Of a DNA stretch of 64,000 nt, positions 27,163-35,140 are shown piece after piece (the stretch's first letter is position 1; each line of letters starts with the position of its first letter). The stretch spans positions 1,364,001 to 1,428,000 of the forward strand of contig NZ_LT629799.1 of assembly GCF_900105785.1 (NCBI RefSeq), given 5' to 3'. This DNA comes from Microlunatus sagamiharensis. GTDB lineage: Bacteria > Actinomycetota > Actinomycetes > Propionibacteriales > Propionibacteriaceae. The notes beneath the pieces are model-generated. The model ran no database searches, was not told the DNA's origin, and saw only the letters and a program-made list of their open reading frames with translations. The position numbers and the translations under genes are program-made.

Positions 27163-29424
27163 GTGACCGAACCCGCGGCGCCGTGCGCCACGCAGCCCGA
27201 CTGGGCGCCAACCGTGGCGTCCATGGGCTCAGCCGCCGCCCCGTCTGGCCCCGAGGTGAGCCCGTCACGGATCGTCGCCGTGCCCGCTCGGACTGCGCTG
27301 GAGCACAACTTCCCGGCGGTGCTGATCAGCGCGGCCGCGCAGCGGGAGTCGTGGCGCAAGGAGCTGCACCGACCGGCGACGCACACCCACAAGTGGTGGG
27401 CCCAGAGGCTCGGGTCGGTGTTCCGCGGCATCCTGACCGCCGCCGTCACCGAGACGGCGGAGCAGGCGGGCGACGCGTACGCGGGCCCGACGCGGCTCGA
27501 CGGGCTGACCGTGTTCGACTGCTTCGCCGGCTCAGGCACGACCCTGGTCGAAGCGGTGAAGCTCGGCGCCCGCGCCGTGGGACGCGACATCAACCCGGTC
27601 GCCGCGCTCGTGCAGCGTCAGGCGCTGGCCCGTTGGGACGAGGGCCTGCTCACGACCGCGTTCAAGCAGGTCGCCGCTGCCTGCCAGGACGAGATCGAGC
27701 GCGTCCACCGCAGCGCAGCCGGAGAGCACGTCCTCTACTACTTCTGGGTCCTGCACGTCGCGTGCCGGGAGTGCGGGGACGACGTCGAGCTGTTCTCCTC
27801 CTACGTGTTCGCCAAGCACGCCTACCCGGCCAGACGTCCGCTCGCGCAGGCGGTCTGCGCCACCTGCCACGACGTCGTCGCCGTCAACCCGGCCGAGCAG
27901 TCGGGCTTCACGTGCGCGAACGGTCACGAGCACGCGACGTTCGACGGCCCGGTCAACGGGCGCAAGATGATGTGCGGCAGTGGTCACACGTCGGCCGTCG
28001 TCGACGCTCTCGACGCTCTCGACGGGCACCCGCCGGACGCCTCGATGTACGCAAAGCTCGTCCTGACCGCTGACGGGGCTCGCGAGTACCGCCCGATCGA
28101 CGACTTCGACCGCGCGCTGTACGAGCAGACCGCGCGCCTGCACGAGGAGCACGCGGGCGACCTCGTGTCCCCGGTCGGGCATCTCGAGTCCGGCTACAAC
28201 ACGACGATGCCGCTCCGGTGGGGTTACCGGCGCTGGGAGCAGTTCTTCAACGCCCGACAGCTGTACTGCCTCGGCCTGCTCGGCGCCGCGGTCCGCGACC
28301 TCGACGAGTCAGCCGAACGGGAGGCGCTCGCCACCCTGTTCAGCGGGACCCTCGAGTTCAACAACCTGTTCTGCTCCTACAAGGGCGAAGGCACCGGAGC
28401 GGTACGGCACATGTTCAAGCACCACGTCCTGCAGCCGCAGCGAACCCCGCTCGAGGCGCACCCGTGGGGCGTGGCCAGCTCCAGCGGGTCATTCTCCGCG
28501 CTGTTTGAGACCAGGCTGCTGCGCGCCCAGCGGTACAAGCAGCGCCCGGACGACCTGGTGTCCGACGCGGCCGGAACCGTCCGACGCCGCGACGGGCTGT
28601 CCGCCGAGCTCGACGTCGACGTCGTCAGTTCGTGGGCCGAGCTGGCCAACGCCGCGCGACCGGCCGCGTATGTCGTTGCGGGCGACTCCGCCTCGACTGA
28701 CCTGCCCGACGCCAGCGTCGCACTGATCGTGACCGACCCGCCGTACATGGACAACGTCCACTACTCCGAGCTCGCTGACTTCTTCCACGCCTGGCTCGTC
28801 GGCGTGCGGCCATACCCCGGGTACCCGCAGCTCGCGACGACCCGCCAGGACGGCGAGGTGCAGGCGGTAGCGGCGGACGCCTTCGAGTCGGCGATCCGTG
28901 CCGTGTGGGTCGAGTGCGCCCGCGTCCTGGCCGACGACGGCCTGCTCGCGTTCACGTTCCATCACGCCCGCGAGACGGGATGGACGTCGCTGATGTCGGC
29001 GCTGCGTGCGGCCGGGCTCGTCGTCACCGCCATCCAGCCAGTCAAGGCGGAGATGTCGAGCTCGGCGGTGAAGTCGGCAGCACTGGTCCCCTCGAACCTG
29101 GACTCGATCGTCGTGTGCCGCAAGGCCGACCGCGCTAGCAGCTCGGCAGCAGTGGGGCAGGCGGACGTGGCCGCGGCAGGCGACGTCGCCGTGCAGCGGC
29201 TGCTCGCCCTCGCCCGTAGCGGAATCGACGTCAGCGCCAACGACGTCGGCAGCGTCGTCCGCGGCAGCGTTCTCGCCCTGCAGACCCGTCCCGGTTGCCC
29301 GATCACGATGTCCGAGCTTCAGGAGCTGGCGTCCGCGGCTGTCGCGACAGCCACAGCCGATCTCGCCGCATCCGTCGGCCTCCGCCCGACCCCAGTGGCA
29401 CCAGCGGGCCCGACAGGGCCATAA
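27163..29424 (+). CDS. DUF1156-like DNA amino-methyltransferase with Cys-rich insert
   Basis: 753 aa from a GTG preceded by AGGAG. Residues 74-90 (HTHKWWAQRLGSVFRGI) resemble the conserved HxWWAxR region of DUF1156 proteins. The SAM motif FAGSGTT is at 121-127 and the catalytic DPPY at 525-528, in the order of N6-adenine or N4-cytosine methylases. Between them are Cys/His groups (C201-x2-C204, C232-x2-C235, C251 and C271 with nearby His) that probably bind zinc. It likely marks self DNA for the divergent DISARM-like operon. This differs from the known DISARM methylases, which are a pfam13659-type adenine enzyme (class 1) and a cytosine-5 enzyme (class 2). The target sequence is unknown. Confidence 0.85.
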   Translation: MTEPAAPCATQPDWAPTVASMGSAAAPSGPEVSPSRIVAVPARTALEHNFPAVLISAAAQRESWRKELHRPATHTHKWWAQRLGSVFRGILTAAVTETAEQAGDAYAGPTRLDGLTVFDCFAGSGTTLVEAVKLGARAVGRDINPVAALVQRQALARWDEGLLTTAFKQVAAACQDEIERVHRSAAGEHVLYYFWVLHVACRECGDDVELFSSYVFAKHAYPARRPLAQAVCATCHDVVAVNPAEQSGFTCANGHEHATFDGPVNGRKMMCGSGHTSAVVDALDALDGHPPDASMYAKLVLTADGAREYRPIDDFDRALYEQTARLHEEHAGDLVSPVGHLESGYNTTMPLRWGYRRWEQFFNARQLYCLGLLGAAVRDLDESAEREALATLFSGTLEFNNLFCSYKGEGTGAVRHMFKHHVLQPQRTPLEAHPWGVASSSGSFSALFETRLLRAQRYKQRPDDLVSDAAGTVRRRDGLSAELDVDVVSSWAELANAARPAAYVVAGDSASTDLPDASVALIVTDPPYMDNVHYSELADFFHAWLVGVRPYPGYPQLATTRQDGEVQAVAADAFESAIRAVWVECARVLADDGLLAFTFHHARETGWTSLMSALRAAGLVVTAIQPVKAEMSSSAVKSAALVPSNLDSIVVCRKADRASSSAAVGQADVAAAGDVAVQRLLALARSGIDVSANDVGSVVRGSVLALQTRPGCPITMSELQELASAAVATATADLAASVGLRPTPVAPAGPTGP

Positions 29425-29819
29425 CTGACTCGCCAGGAAGTCTGGCACCGCCATCGGCGCATCCCGTCACCTCGGCGAGGCCTTCGCACCGCCGCTCGCG
29501 AGCGGGTGATCGCCAACGCTCTCGCCGCCAGCTCAATGTCGCTGGAACGCAAGATGACGATCAGGGCCTGACCCTCATGTCCGTCGAGGACCGCCCTCCC
29601 AGGCTGAGCCGGCAACTTACGCGTTTGACGAGAGCGGCATCTCGCCCAGACCAAGGGCCGCAACACCGCCGTGCTGCGCGCCCACATCAACCCATGCGAC
29701 GCCGACACTCAGCTCGTCTGCGCGGCTGGTGGGCAGTTTGTCCTGGGAACTAAGAGACGACGAGGGACAGGAGGCCAGCAATCAAACCAGCAACCAGAGC
29801 GCGCTTCTTAGCTGATTGC
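29425..29819. other. Gene-free right end of the island
   Basis: About 395 bp between the methylase stop and the tRNA terminator. No coding frame with recognisable content. It includes the right CCAGCAA arm repeat. The composition is less G+C-rich than the chromosome on the other side of the attachment repeat. Confidence 0.5.
29775..29797 (+). repeat. CCAGCAA-type arm repeat, right end of island
   Basis: 23 bp with two CCAGCAA units, matching 15058-15080 at 21 of 23 positions in direct orientation. It lies about 67 bp inside the right attachment repeat. Confidence 0.5.
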
Positions 29820-29860
29820 GAAGGGCCCCTGCTGCGTTGCCGCAGGTCAGGGGCCCCTTC
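29820..29860 (-). terminator. Hairpin terminator after tRNA-Val(GAC)
   Basis: GAAGGGCCCCTG pairs with CAGGGGCCCCTTC (one bulged base), and inner CCTGC/GCAGG adds to the stem. It lies directly downstream of the leftward tRNA gene. It is on the island side of the repeat, so it replaced the original terminator now at 14880-14910. Confidence 0.7.
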
Positions 29861-29863
29861 GTC

Positions 29864-29913
29864 CTCGTGGGCGATACTGGGATCGAACCAGTGACCTCTT
29901 CCGTGTCAGGGAA
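29864..29913 (-). repeat. attR: 50-bp repeat within tRNA-Val(GAC)
   Basis: Identical to 14914-14963. It covers four bases beyond the 3' end of the tRNA gene and the 3' 46 nt of the tRNA, ending in the anticodon stem. The integration thus preserved a working tRNA gene. Confidence 0.88.
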
Positions 29914-29939
29914 GCGCGCTACCGCTGCGCCAATCGCCC
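29868..29939 (-). tRNA. tRNA-Val(GAC)
   Basis: 72 nt, folds as a cloverleaf: acceptor GGGCGAT/ATCGCCC, anticodon stem CTTCC/GGAAG around loop CTGACAC giving anticodon GAC, T arm CTGG-TTCGATC-CCAG. CCA is not encoded. Its 3' half is duplicated at 14918-14963 as the island boundary. Confidence 0.95.
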
Positions 29940-29940
29940 G

Positions 29941-30011
29941 AGGTGGAGACGGGATTTGAACCCGTGTACACGGATTTGCAGTCCGTTGCCTCGCCTCTCG
30001 GCCACTCCACC
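29941..30011 (-). tRNA. tRNA-Cys(GCA)
   Basis: 71 nt cloverleaf with acceptor GGTGGAG/CTCCACC, anticodon loop CTGCAAA giving GCA, T arm ACGGG-TTCAAAT-CCCGT, and U as discriminator base. It lies 1 bp from tRNA-Val(GAC) and probably shares its transcript. Confidence 0.95.
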
Positions 30012-30054
30012 GGGGAACTACTTCTCCCCAACGGGGTGGGCGAGACTCGCTCCG

Positions 30055-30127
30055 AGCGGACGACGGGATTCGAACCCGCGACCCTCACCTTGGCAAGGTG
30101 ATGCTCTACCAACTGAGCCACGTCCGC
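30055..30127 (-). tRNA. tRNA-Gly(GCC)
   Basis: 73 nt cloverleaf with acceptor GCGGACG/CGTCCGC, anticodon loop TTGCCAA giving GCC, T arm GCGGG-TTCGAAT-CCCGT. First of the leftward Gly-Cys-Val tRNA cluster. Confidence 0.95.
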
Positions 30128-30290
30128 ATGCGCCCCGGGATGTTCTCCCTGCGTTTTCCCTGCCGGTTTCTCGTCCGGGGCGCGAGAGAAGACATTAGCC
30201 GAGCCGGAGCCGGGAGTCCAAACGTCTCACCGCGGCGCGTGTCGAGCCTGCGTGGGCTGCGCCACACCACCCGCTCCCTAGGCTGACGGG

Positions 30291-31157
30291 ATGCAGCTCG
30301 ACCGGGACGCGTCCGCCACCGACCTGGGGCTCCGGCCCACCGTCTGGGTCGACGGCCACCTGTACGCCGACGCCCGCGACGCCCGGGTGGGGGCGACCGA
30401 CCACGGCCTGGTCGTGGGCGACGGCGTCTTCGAGGCTCTGAAGGTGACCCCGGCGGGGGCCTTCGCGCTGCGCCGCCACCTCGACCGCCTGGAGCGCTCG
30501 GCGCGGGCGATGGGGCTGCCGCGTCCCGACCGCGGGGTGATCGCCACGGCGGTCGACGCGGTGCTGGCCGACCGCAGCTGGGCCCACGGCAAGGTACGGA
30601 TCACCTGGACCGGCGGCGACGGGCCGCTCGGCTCGCAGGCCGCGTACGGCGTCCCGACGCTGGTCGTGGCGGCGACCGCCGCCGAGGTGCCGCCGGCGGG
30701 CACCGACGTGGTCACCGCACCGTGGCGGCGCAACGAGCACGGCGCGCTGACCGGGGTGAAGTCGACCTCGTACGGCGAGAACGTCCGCGGGCTCGCCTTC
30801 GCCCGCGAGCACGACTGCGGCGAGACGGTCTTCCTGAACACCGCGGGGAAGGTCTGCGAGGGCACCGGCACCAACGTCTTCTGCGTCTTCGGCCGTGAGG
30901 TCGTCACGCCGCCGCTCGCGTCGGGGGCGCTCGCCGGCATCACCCGCGAGCTGCTGCTCGAGTGGGCCGACGTGACCGAGCGCGACCTGACGCTGGAGGA
31001 GGCGCTGGGTGCCGACGAGGTGTTCCTGACCTCGTCGCTGCGCGACGTGCAGCTCGTCGAGCGCTGGGACGGCTACGCCTTCACCGGGCTGGGGATGGTC
31101 ACCGCCCAGCTCGCCGGCGTCTTCGCCGAGCGCTCGGGCGCCGACCTCGATCCCTGA
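30291..31157 (+). CDS. Aminotransferase class IV (probable aminodeoxychorismate lyase)
   Basis: 288 aa with ATG at 30291. The PLP fold of class IV is clear: VWVDGHLYADARDARVG and DHGLVVGDGVFEALK near residues 20-50, and VKSTSYGENV, where the Lys holds PLP. FLNTAGKVCEGTGTNVFCV binds the cofactor phosphate, and LTLEEALGADEVFLTSSLRDV follows. PabC-type enzymes release p-aminobenzoate for folate; branched-chain or D-amino-acid aminotransferases share these motifs, so PabC is the likely but not the only reading. It stands alone between tRNA genes. Confidence 0.85.
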   Translation: MQLDRDASATDLGLRPTVWVDGHLYADARDARVGATDHGLVVGDGVFEALKVTPAGAFALRRHLDRLERSARAMGLPRPDRGVIATAVDAVLADRSWAHGKVRITWTGGDGPLGSQAAYGVPTLVVAATAAEVPPAGTDVVTAPWRRNEHGALTGVKSTSYGENVRGLAFAREHDCGETVFLNTAGKVCEGTGTNVFCVFGREVVTPPLASGALAGITRELLLEWADVTERDLTLEEALGADEVFLTSSLRDVQLVERWDGYAFTGLGMVTAQLAGVFAERSGADLDP

Positions 31158-31218
31158 TCCCACGGGAGTGATCAGCCGTCCGGATCGGGTATGGTGATGC
31201 CCGCCCTCCGGGGCAGAG

Positions 31219-31290
31219 GGGCGATTGGCGCAGTGGTAGCGCGCTTCGTTCACACCGAAGAGGTCACTGGTTCGAACCCAGTATCGCCCA
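31219..31290 (+). tRNA. tRNA-Val(CAC)
   Basis: 72 nt cloverleaf with the same acceptor stem as tRNA-Val(GAC), anticodon loop TTCACAC giving CAC, and a T loop that differs by one base (TTCGAAC). It lies about 1.3 kb from the island-bearing valine tRNA on the opposite strand. Confidence 0.95.
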
Positions 31291-31320
31291 CCCCTCATCA
31301 GCAGCGCCGGTCCCGACGCC

Positions 31321-31716
31321 TCAGGCCGTGCCCGGCGGACGCAGCCGCCGCGGCAGCGACGCGACCACGATCTCGTACGAGCGCTCCACCAGCTCGGCGA
31401 CGTCGTCGTCGGGCACGGAGCCGTCGAGGGTGAACGCGTTCCAGCCCCAGCGGCCGATGTAAGGCAGCACCGTGACCGAGCCCGGGTAGCGCTCCAGCCA
31501 CAGGTCCGCGGCCTCGCGGTCGCCGCACTTGAGCCCGATCGCCCGCGGCGCCCCGAGCACCGCCGGCTGGAGCCCGCTCAGGAAGGCGAAGATCTTCGGC
31601 CCGACCTTGGCCACCACCTGCCCGTCCCAGGGCTCGTCGCGCCAGGCGCCCGGCAGCGCGAGGCAGTGCTCGAGCCACGGGTCCGCCCGCGGGTCGGACC
31701 GGGTGCCGTCGGCCAT
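31321..31716 (-). CDS. MmcQ/YjbR family protein
   Basis: 131 aa. The family shows as a short one-domain protein with an ALPGAWRDEPWDGQVVAKVG segment near residue 20, KIFAFLSG, a GLKCGD strand, and GWNAFTLDGSVPDDDVAELVERSYEIV at the C terminus. The fold is CyaY-like; DNA binding has been proposed for some members but the cell role is unsettled. The ATG at 31716 is chosen because upstream sequence in frame is rich in rare codons and reads as thrS leader. It is divergent from thrS, with about 110 bp between starts. Confidence 0.85.
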   Translation of the reverse strand: MADGTRSDPRADPWLEHCLALPGAWRDEPWDGQVVAKVGPKIFAFLSGLQPAVLGAPRAIGLKCGDREAADLWLERYPGSVTVLPYIGRWGWNAFTLDGSVPDDDVAELVERSYEIVVASLPRRLRPPGTA

Positions 31717-31825
31717 GCCCCAGCCTCGCACCCGTCGAAACCCGGGCGGGTGGGGCGGTCCGTGCGGGCTAGTCTGACCGGGCGCCGCGACCCGCGTGGC
31801 GCACGCCCAGGAGGTCCGCAGCACC

Positions 31826-33841
31826 GTGCCCGACAGCCCGTCCCCGTCCTCGCCCCGCGACCAGCAGGCCGGCGGCGTGACGACGGAGACCGAGCACGTG
31901 GAGACGGGGCTGGACCGCTTCGGCGACGACCGCACGGTGGTGGCGATGCGCGTCGACGGCGAGCTGCAGGACCTCGGCCGGGAGATCGCCGACGGCGCCG
32001 CGGTGGAGCCGGTGGCCATCGGCAGCCCCGACGGCCTCGCGATCCTGCGGCACTCGGCGGCCCACGTCGCCGCCCAGGCCGTGCAGAGCCTGCACGCGGA
32101 CGCGAAGCTGGGCATCGGCCCGCCGATCACCGACGGCTTCTACTACGACTTCGACCTGGCCGAGCCCTTCACGCCGGAGGCGCTCAAGGAGGTCGAGAAG
32201 GCGATGCAGCGCATCGTCAAGGAGCGCCAGCGCTTCCGCCGCCGCGAGGTCAGCGACGAGCAGGCCGCCAGCGAGCTGGCCGACGAGCCGTACAAGCTCG
32301 AGCTGATCCGCGACAAGGGCAGCGCCGCCGACCCGGTCGGGCACGTGGGCGAGGGTGACGGTTCCGGGGACGCGTCCTCGGTCGAGGTCGGCGCCGGCCA
32401 GCTGACGATCTACGACAACCTCAAGCGCGACGGCTCGGTGGCGTGGTTCGACCTGTGCCGGGGCCCGCACGTCCCGCACACGGGCTACATCCCGGCCTTC
32501 TCGGTGACGCGCAGCTCGGCGGCCTACTGGCGCGGCGACCAGGCCAACGCCCAGCTCCAGCGCGTCTACGGAACGGCCTGGCCGAGCCGCGACGAGCTCA
32601 AGGCGTACGAGTTCCGGCTGGCCGAGGCGGCGCGGCGCGACCACCGCAAGCTCGGCGCCGAGCTGGACCTCTTCTCCTTCCCCGACGAGCTGGGCTCCGG
32701 CCTGCCGGTGTTCCACCCCAAGGGCGGTGTGATCAAGCGCGAGATGGAGGACTACGTCCGCCGGCGCCACATCGAGGAGGGGTTCGACTACGTCGGGACG
32801 CCGCACATCAGCAAGGAGGGGCTGTTCCACACGTCGGGCCACCTGCCCTACTACAAGGACACGATGTTCCCGCCGATGGAGCTCGAGGGGTCGAGCTACT
32901 ACCTCAAGGCGATGAACTGCCCCATGCACAACCTGATCTTCCGGGGCCGGGGCCGCTCCTACCGCGAGCTGCCGCTGCGGTTCTTCGAGTTCGGCTCGGT
33001 CTACCGCTACGAGCGCTCCGGCGTCGTGCACGGCCTGACGCGGGTGCGCGGGCTGACGCAGGACGACAGCCACTCGTACGTGACGCCGGAGCAGGCGCCC
33101 GGTGAGATCCAGCACCTGCTCGACTTCGTGCTCGGGCTGCTGCGCGACTTCGGCCTGGACGACTACTACCTCGAGCTGTCGACGCGCGGCGACTCGGACA
33201 AGTTCATCGGCTCCGACGAGGAGTGGGCGGTCGCCACGAAGGTGCTCGAGGACGTCGCGGTCGCCTCGGGCGTGACGCTCGTGCCCGACCCCGGCGGCGC
33301 CGCGTTCTACGGCCCGAAGATCTCGGTGCAGGCCCGCGACGCCATCGGGCGCAGCTGGCAGATGTCGACGATCCAGTACGACTTCAACCAGCCGGCGCGC
33401 TTCGGCCTGGAGTACCAGGCCGCCGACGGCACCCGCCAGCAGCCGGTGATGATCCACTCGGCCAAGTTCGGCTCGATCGAGCGGTTCATCGGCGTCCTCG
33501 TCGAGCACTACGCCGGCGCCTTCCCGCCCTGGCTCGCGCCCGTCCAGGTCGTCGGCATCCCGGTGGCGGGGGACTACGCGCCCTACCTCGCCGAGGTCGC
33601 CGACCGGCTGGCGAGCGCCGGGATCCGCGTCGAGGTCGACGACAGCGACGACCGCATGCAGAAGAAGATCCGCAACGCCCAGAAGCAGAAGGTCCCCTTC
33701 ATGCTCATCGCCGGGGCGGACGACGTCGAGGCGGGCGCGGTGTCGTTCCGCTACCGCGACGGCACGCAGAAGAACGGCGTGCCGGTGGAGGAGGCGGTCC
33801 GCGAGATCACCGGCGCGGTCGCCGCGCGCGTCCAGGTCTGA
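31826..33841 (+). CDS. thrS: Threonyl-tRNA synthetase
   Basis: 671 aa from a GTG preceded by AGGAGG; an in-frame GTG at 31796 lies before that ribosome site. An N-terminal TGS-like segment (residues about 30-75) is followed by the editing domain with [11 protein letters not shown] and later HVPHTG. The class II core has MNCPMHN (zinc Cys), [16 protein letters not shown] (motif 2) and motif 3 around [14 protein letters not shown]. The anticodon-binding domain ends the protein. It charges tRNA-Thr in the cytosol. It starts the run thrS-HIT-pgsA-patA-pimA, the same order as in mycobacteria. Confidence 0.97.
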   Translation: MPDSPSPSSPRDQQAGGVTTETEHVETGLDRFGDDRTVVAMRVDGELQDLGREIADGAAVEPVAIGSPDGLAILRHSAAHVAAQAVQSLHADAKLGIGPPITDGFYYDFDLAEPFTPEALKEVEKAMQRIVKERQRFRRREVSDEQAASELADEPYKLELIRDKGSAADPVGHVGEGDGSGDASSVEVGAGQLTIYDNLKRDGSVAWFDLCRGPHVPHTGYIPAFSVTRSSAAYWRGDQANAQLQRVYGTAWPSRDELKAYEFRLAEAARRDHRKLGAELDLFSFPDELGSGLPVFHPKGGVIKREMEDYVRRRHIEEGFDYVGTPHISKEGLFHTSGHLPYYKDTMFPPMELEGSSYYLKAMNCPMHNLIFRGRGRSYRELPLRFFEFGSVYRYERSGVVHGLTRVRGLTQDDSHSYVTPEQAPGEIQHLLDFVLGLLRDFGLDDYYLELSTRGDSDKFIGSDEEWAVATKVLEDVAVASGVTLVPDPGGAAFYGPKISVQARDAIGRSWQMSTIQYDFNQPARFGLEYQAADGTRQQPVMIHSAKFGSIERFIGVLVEHYAGAFPPWLAPVQVVGIPVAGDYAPYLAEVADRLASAGIRVEVDDSDDRMQKKIRNAQKQKVPFMLIAGADDVEAGAVSFRYRDGTQKNGVPVEEAVREITGAVAARVQV

Positions 33842-33932
33842 CACCGACCCCCTCCGACGGGGGAGGATGGGTGCGGCGCCACGCCCCAGGGTGGGCGCCG
33901 TACCGGCGCTGGACGAGCAGAAGAGGGACGAC

Positions 33933-34496
33933 GTGCAGGTGGAGGTCGAGGGGGAGGGCACGCGGCCCGGCGACCCCGACGGGTTCCAGCGGCTGTGGAC
34001 GCCGCACCGGATGGTCTACATCGGCGGGCAGGACAAGCCGAGGACGGCCGACGCGGCCGACTGCCCCTTCTGCACCATCCCGCAGCGCGGCGACGACCGC
34101 GAGGCGCTGATCGTGCACCGCGACGAGCTGGCCTACGTCGTGCTGAACCTCTACCCCTACTCCCCGGGGCACCTGCTCGTCTGCCCCTACCGCCACGTCG
34201 CCGACTACACCGACCTGACGACGGAGGAGACGCACGCCGTCGCCCGGCTGACCCAGCAGTGCATGCGGGTCGTCCGCGCGGCCAGCGCGCCGGACGGCTT
34301 CAACCTCGGGCTCAACCAGGGGGCGATCGCCGGCGCCGGCATCGCCGCCCACCTGCACCAGCACGTCGTGCCGCGCTGGTCCGGCGACGCGAACTTCCTG
34401 CCCGTCGTCGGCCAGACCAAGGCCCTGCCCCAGCTGCTCGACCAGACGTGGCAGGTCGTCACCGACGCCTGGGCGCGCGTGGCGGGTGACGCCTGA
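33933..34496 (+). CDS. HIT family hydrolase, Ap4A phosphorylase-like
   Basis: 187 aa from GTG 33933, with GAAGAGGG just upstream; in-frame ATG 33867 would give 209 aa but its purine tract touches the start codon. The zinc-like CPFCTI motif and the HIT active site HLHQHVVPRW (His-x-His-x-His) are present, with GFNLGLNQG preceding. It matches the product of the gene between thrS and pgsA1 in mycobacteria (Rv2613c), a diadenosine tetraphosphate phosphorylase. Its stop overlaps the next start by 1 base (TGATG). A short CCCCC/GGGGG hairpin lies between thrS and this gene. Confidence 0.88.
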   Translation: MQVEVEGEGTRPGDPDGFQRLWTPHRMVYIGGQDKPRTADAADCPFCTIPQRGDDREALIVHRDELAYVVLNLYPYSPGHLLVCPYRHVADYTDLTTEETHAVARLTQQCMRVVRAASAPDGFNLGLNQGAIAGAGIAAHLHQHVVPRWSGDANFLPVVGQTKALPQLLDQTWQVVTDAWARVAGDA

Positions 34497-35140
34497 TGCT
34501 CGAACGCTTCCGCTCGCTCTCCGGGCTCGTGCTCGGCCCGGTCGTGCGCTTCCTGATCCGTCGCGGCGTGTCGCCCGACGTGGTCACCGTGGCCGGCACG
34601 ATCGGCGTCGTCCTCGGCGCGCTGGTGTGCTTCCCGCAGGGCTGGCTGTGGCAGGGCGTGCTCGTCGTCACCGTCTTCGTCGTCTCCGACATGATCGACG
34701 GGCTGATGGCCAAGACCACCGGCACGGCGTCGGCGTGGGGCGCCTTCCTCGACTCGACGTCGGACCGCCTCGGCGACGCCGCGGTGTTCGGCGGTCTCCT
34801 GCTCTTCTTCGCCTACCGCGAGGACTCGACGCTGTGGGCCGCCGTCGCCCTGGCCGGGCTGGTCTTCGGGCAGTGGACCTCGTACGTCAAGGCGCGGGCC
34901 GAGAGCCTGGGCTTCACCTGCGGCGGCGGGCTCGCCGCCCGCGCTGACCGGCTGGTCATCGTGCTGGTCGGCGCGTTCCTGGCGGGCCTCGGCGTGCCGT
35001 ACGTCCTCGAGGCCGCGATGGCGCTGCTCGCCGTCACGAGCATGATCACCGTGTTCCAGCGCATCGAGCAGGTGCGCCGCCAGGCGAAGGGCCGCCGCGG
35101 CAGCTCCTCGTCGTCGGCACCGCATGGTCAGCCGGTCTGA
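34496..35140 (+). CDS. pgsA1: Phosphatidylinositol phosphate synthase (CDP-alcohol phosphotransferase)
   Basis: 214 aa with about six membrane helices. The CDP-alcohol phosphotransferase signature runs D65-x2-D68-G69-x2-A72-K73-x8-G82-x3-D86-x3-D90; all four Asp are kept, but the usual Arg after Ala is Lys. In mycobacteria the enzyme here makes phosphatidylinositol phosphate from CDP-diacylglycerol and inositol phosphate at the inner membrane, the first step towards PIMs. The assignment rests on the motif and on position before patA and pimA. Overlaps patA by 17 bp. Confidence 0.9.
   Translation: MLERFRSLSGLVLGPVVRFLIRRGVSPDVVTVAGTIGVVLGALVCFPQGWLWQGVLVVTVFVVSDMIDGLMAKTTGTASAWGAFLDSTSDRLGDAAVFGGLLLFFAYREDSTLWAAVALAGLVFGQWTSYVKARAESLGFTCGGGLAARADRLVIVLVGAFLAGLGVPYVLEAAMALLAVTSMITVFQRIEQVRRQAKGRRGSSSSSAPHGQPV

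Larger units (their letters stand above)
14914..29913. mobile_element. 15-kb genomic island in tRNA-Val(GAC), carrying DISARM-like genes
   Basis: Two identical 50-bp direct repeats (14914-14963 and 29864-29913) flank the segment. The right copy is part of an intact tRNA-Val(GAC) gene read leftward; the left copy holds only the 3' 46 nt of that tRNA and its first flanking bases. This is the layout left by site-specific integration at a tRNA 3' end. Inside are an IS3 element, a lipoprotein gene, the drmE-position/drmA/drmB operon and a DNA methyltransferase. No tyrosine or serine integrase, excisionase, relaxase or replication gene was found, so the island looks immobile by itself or dependent on help in trans. 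Confidence 0.85.
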
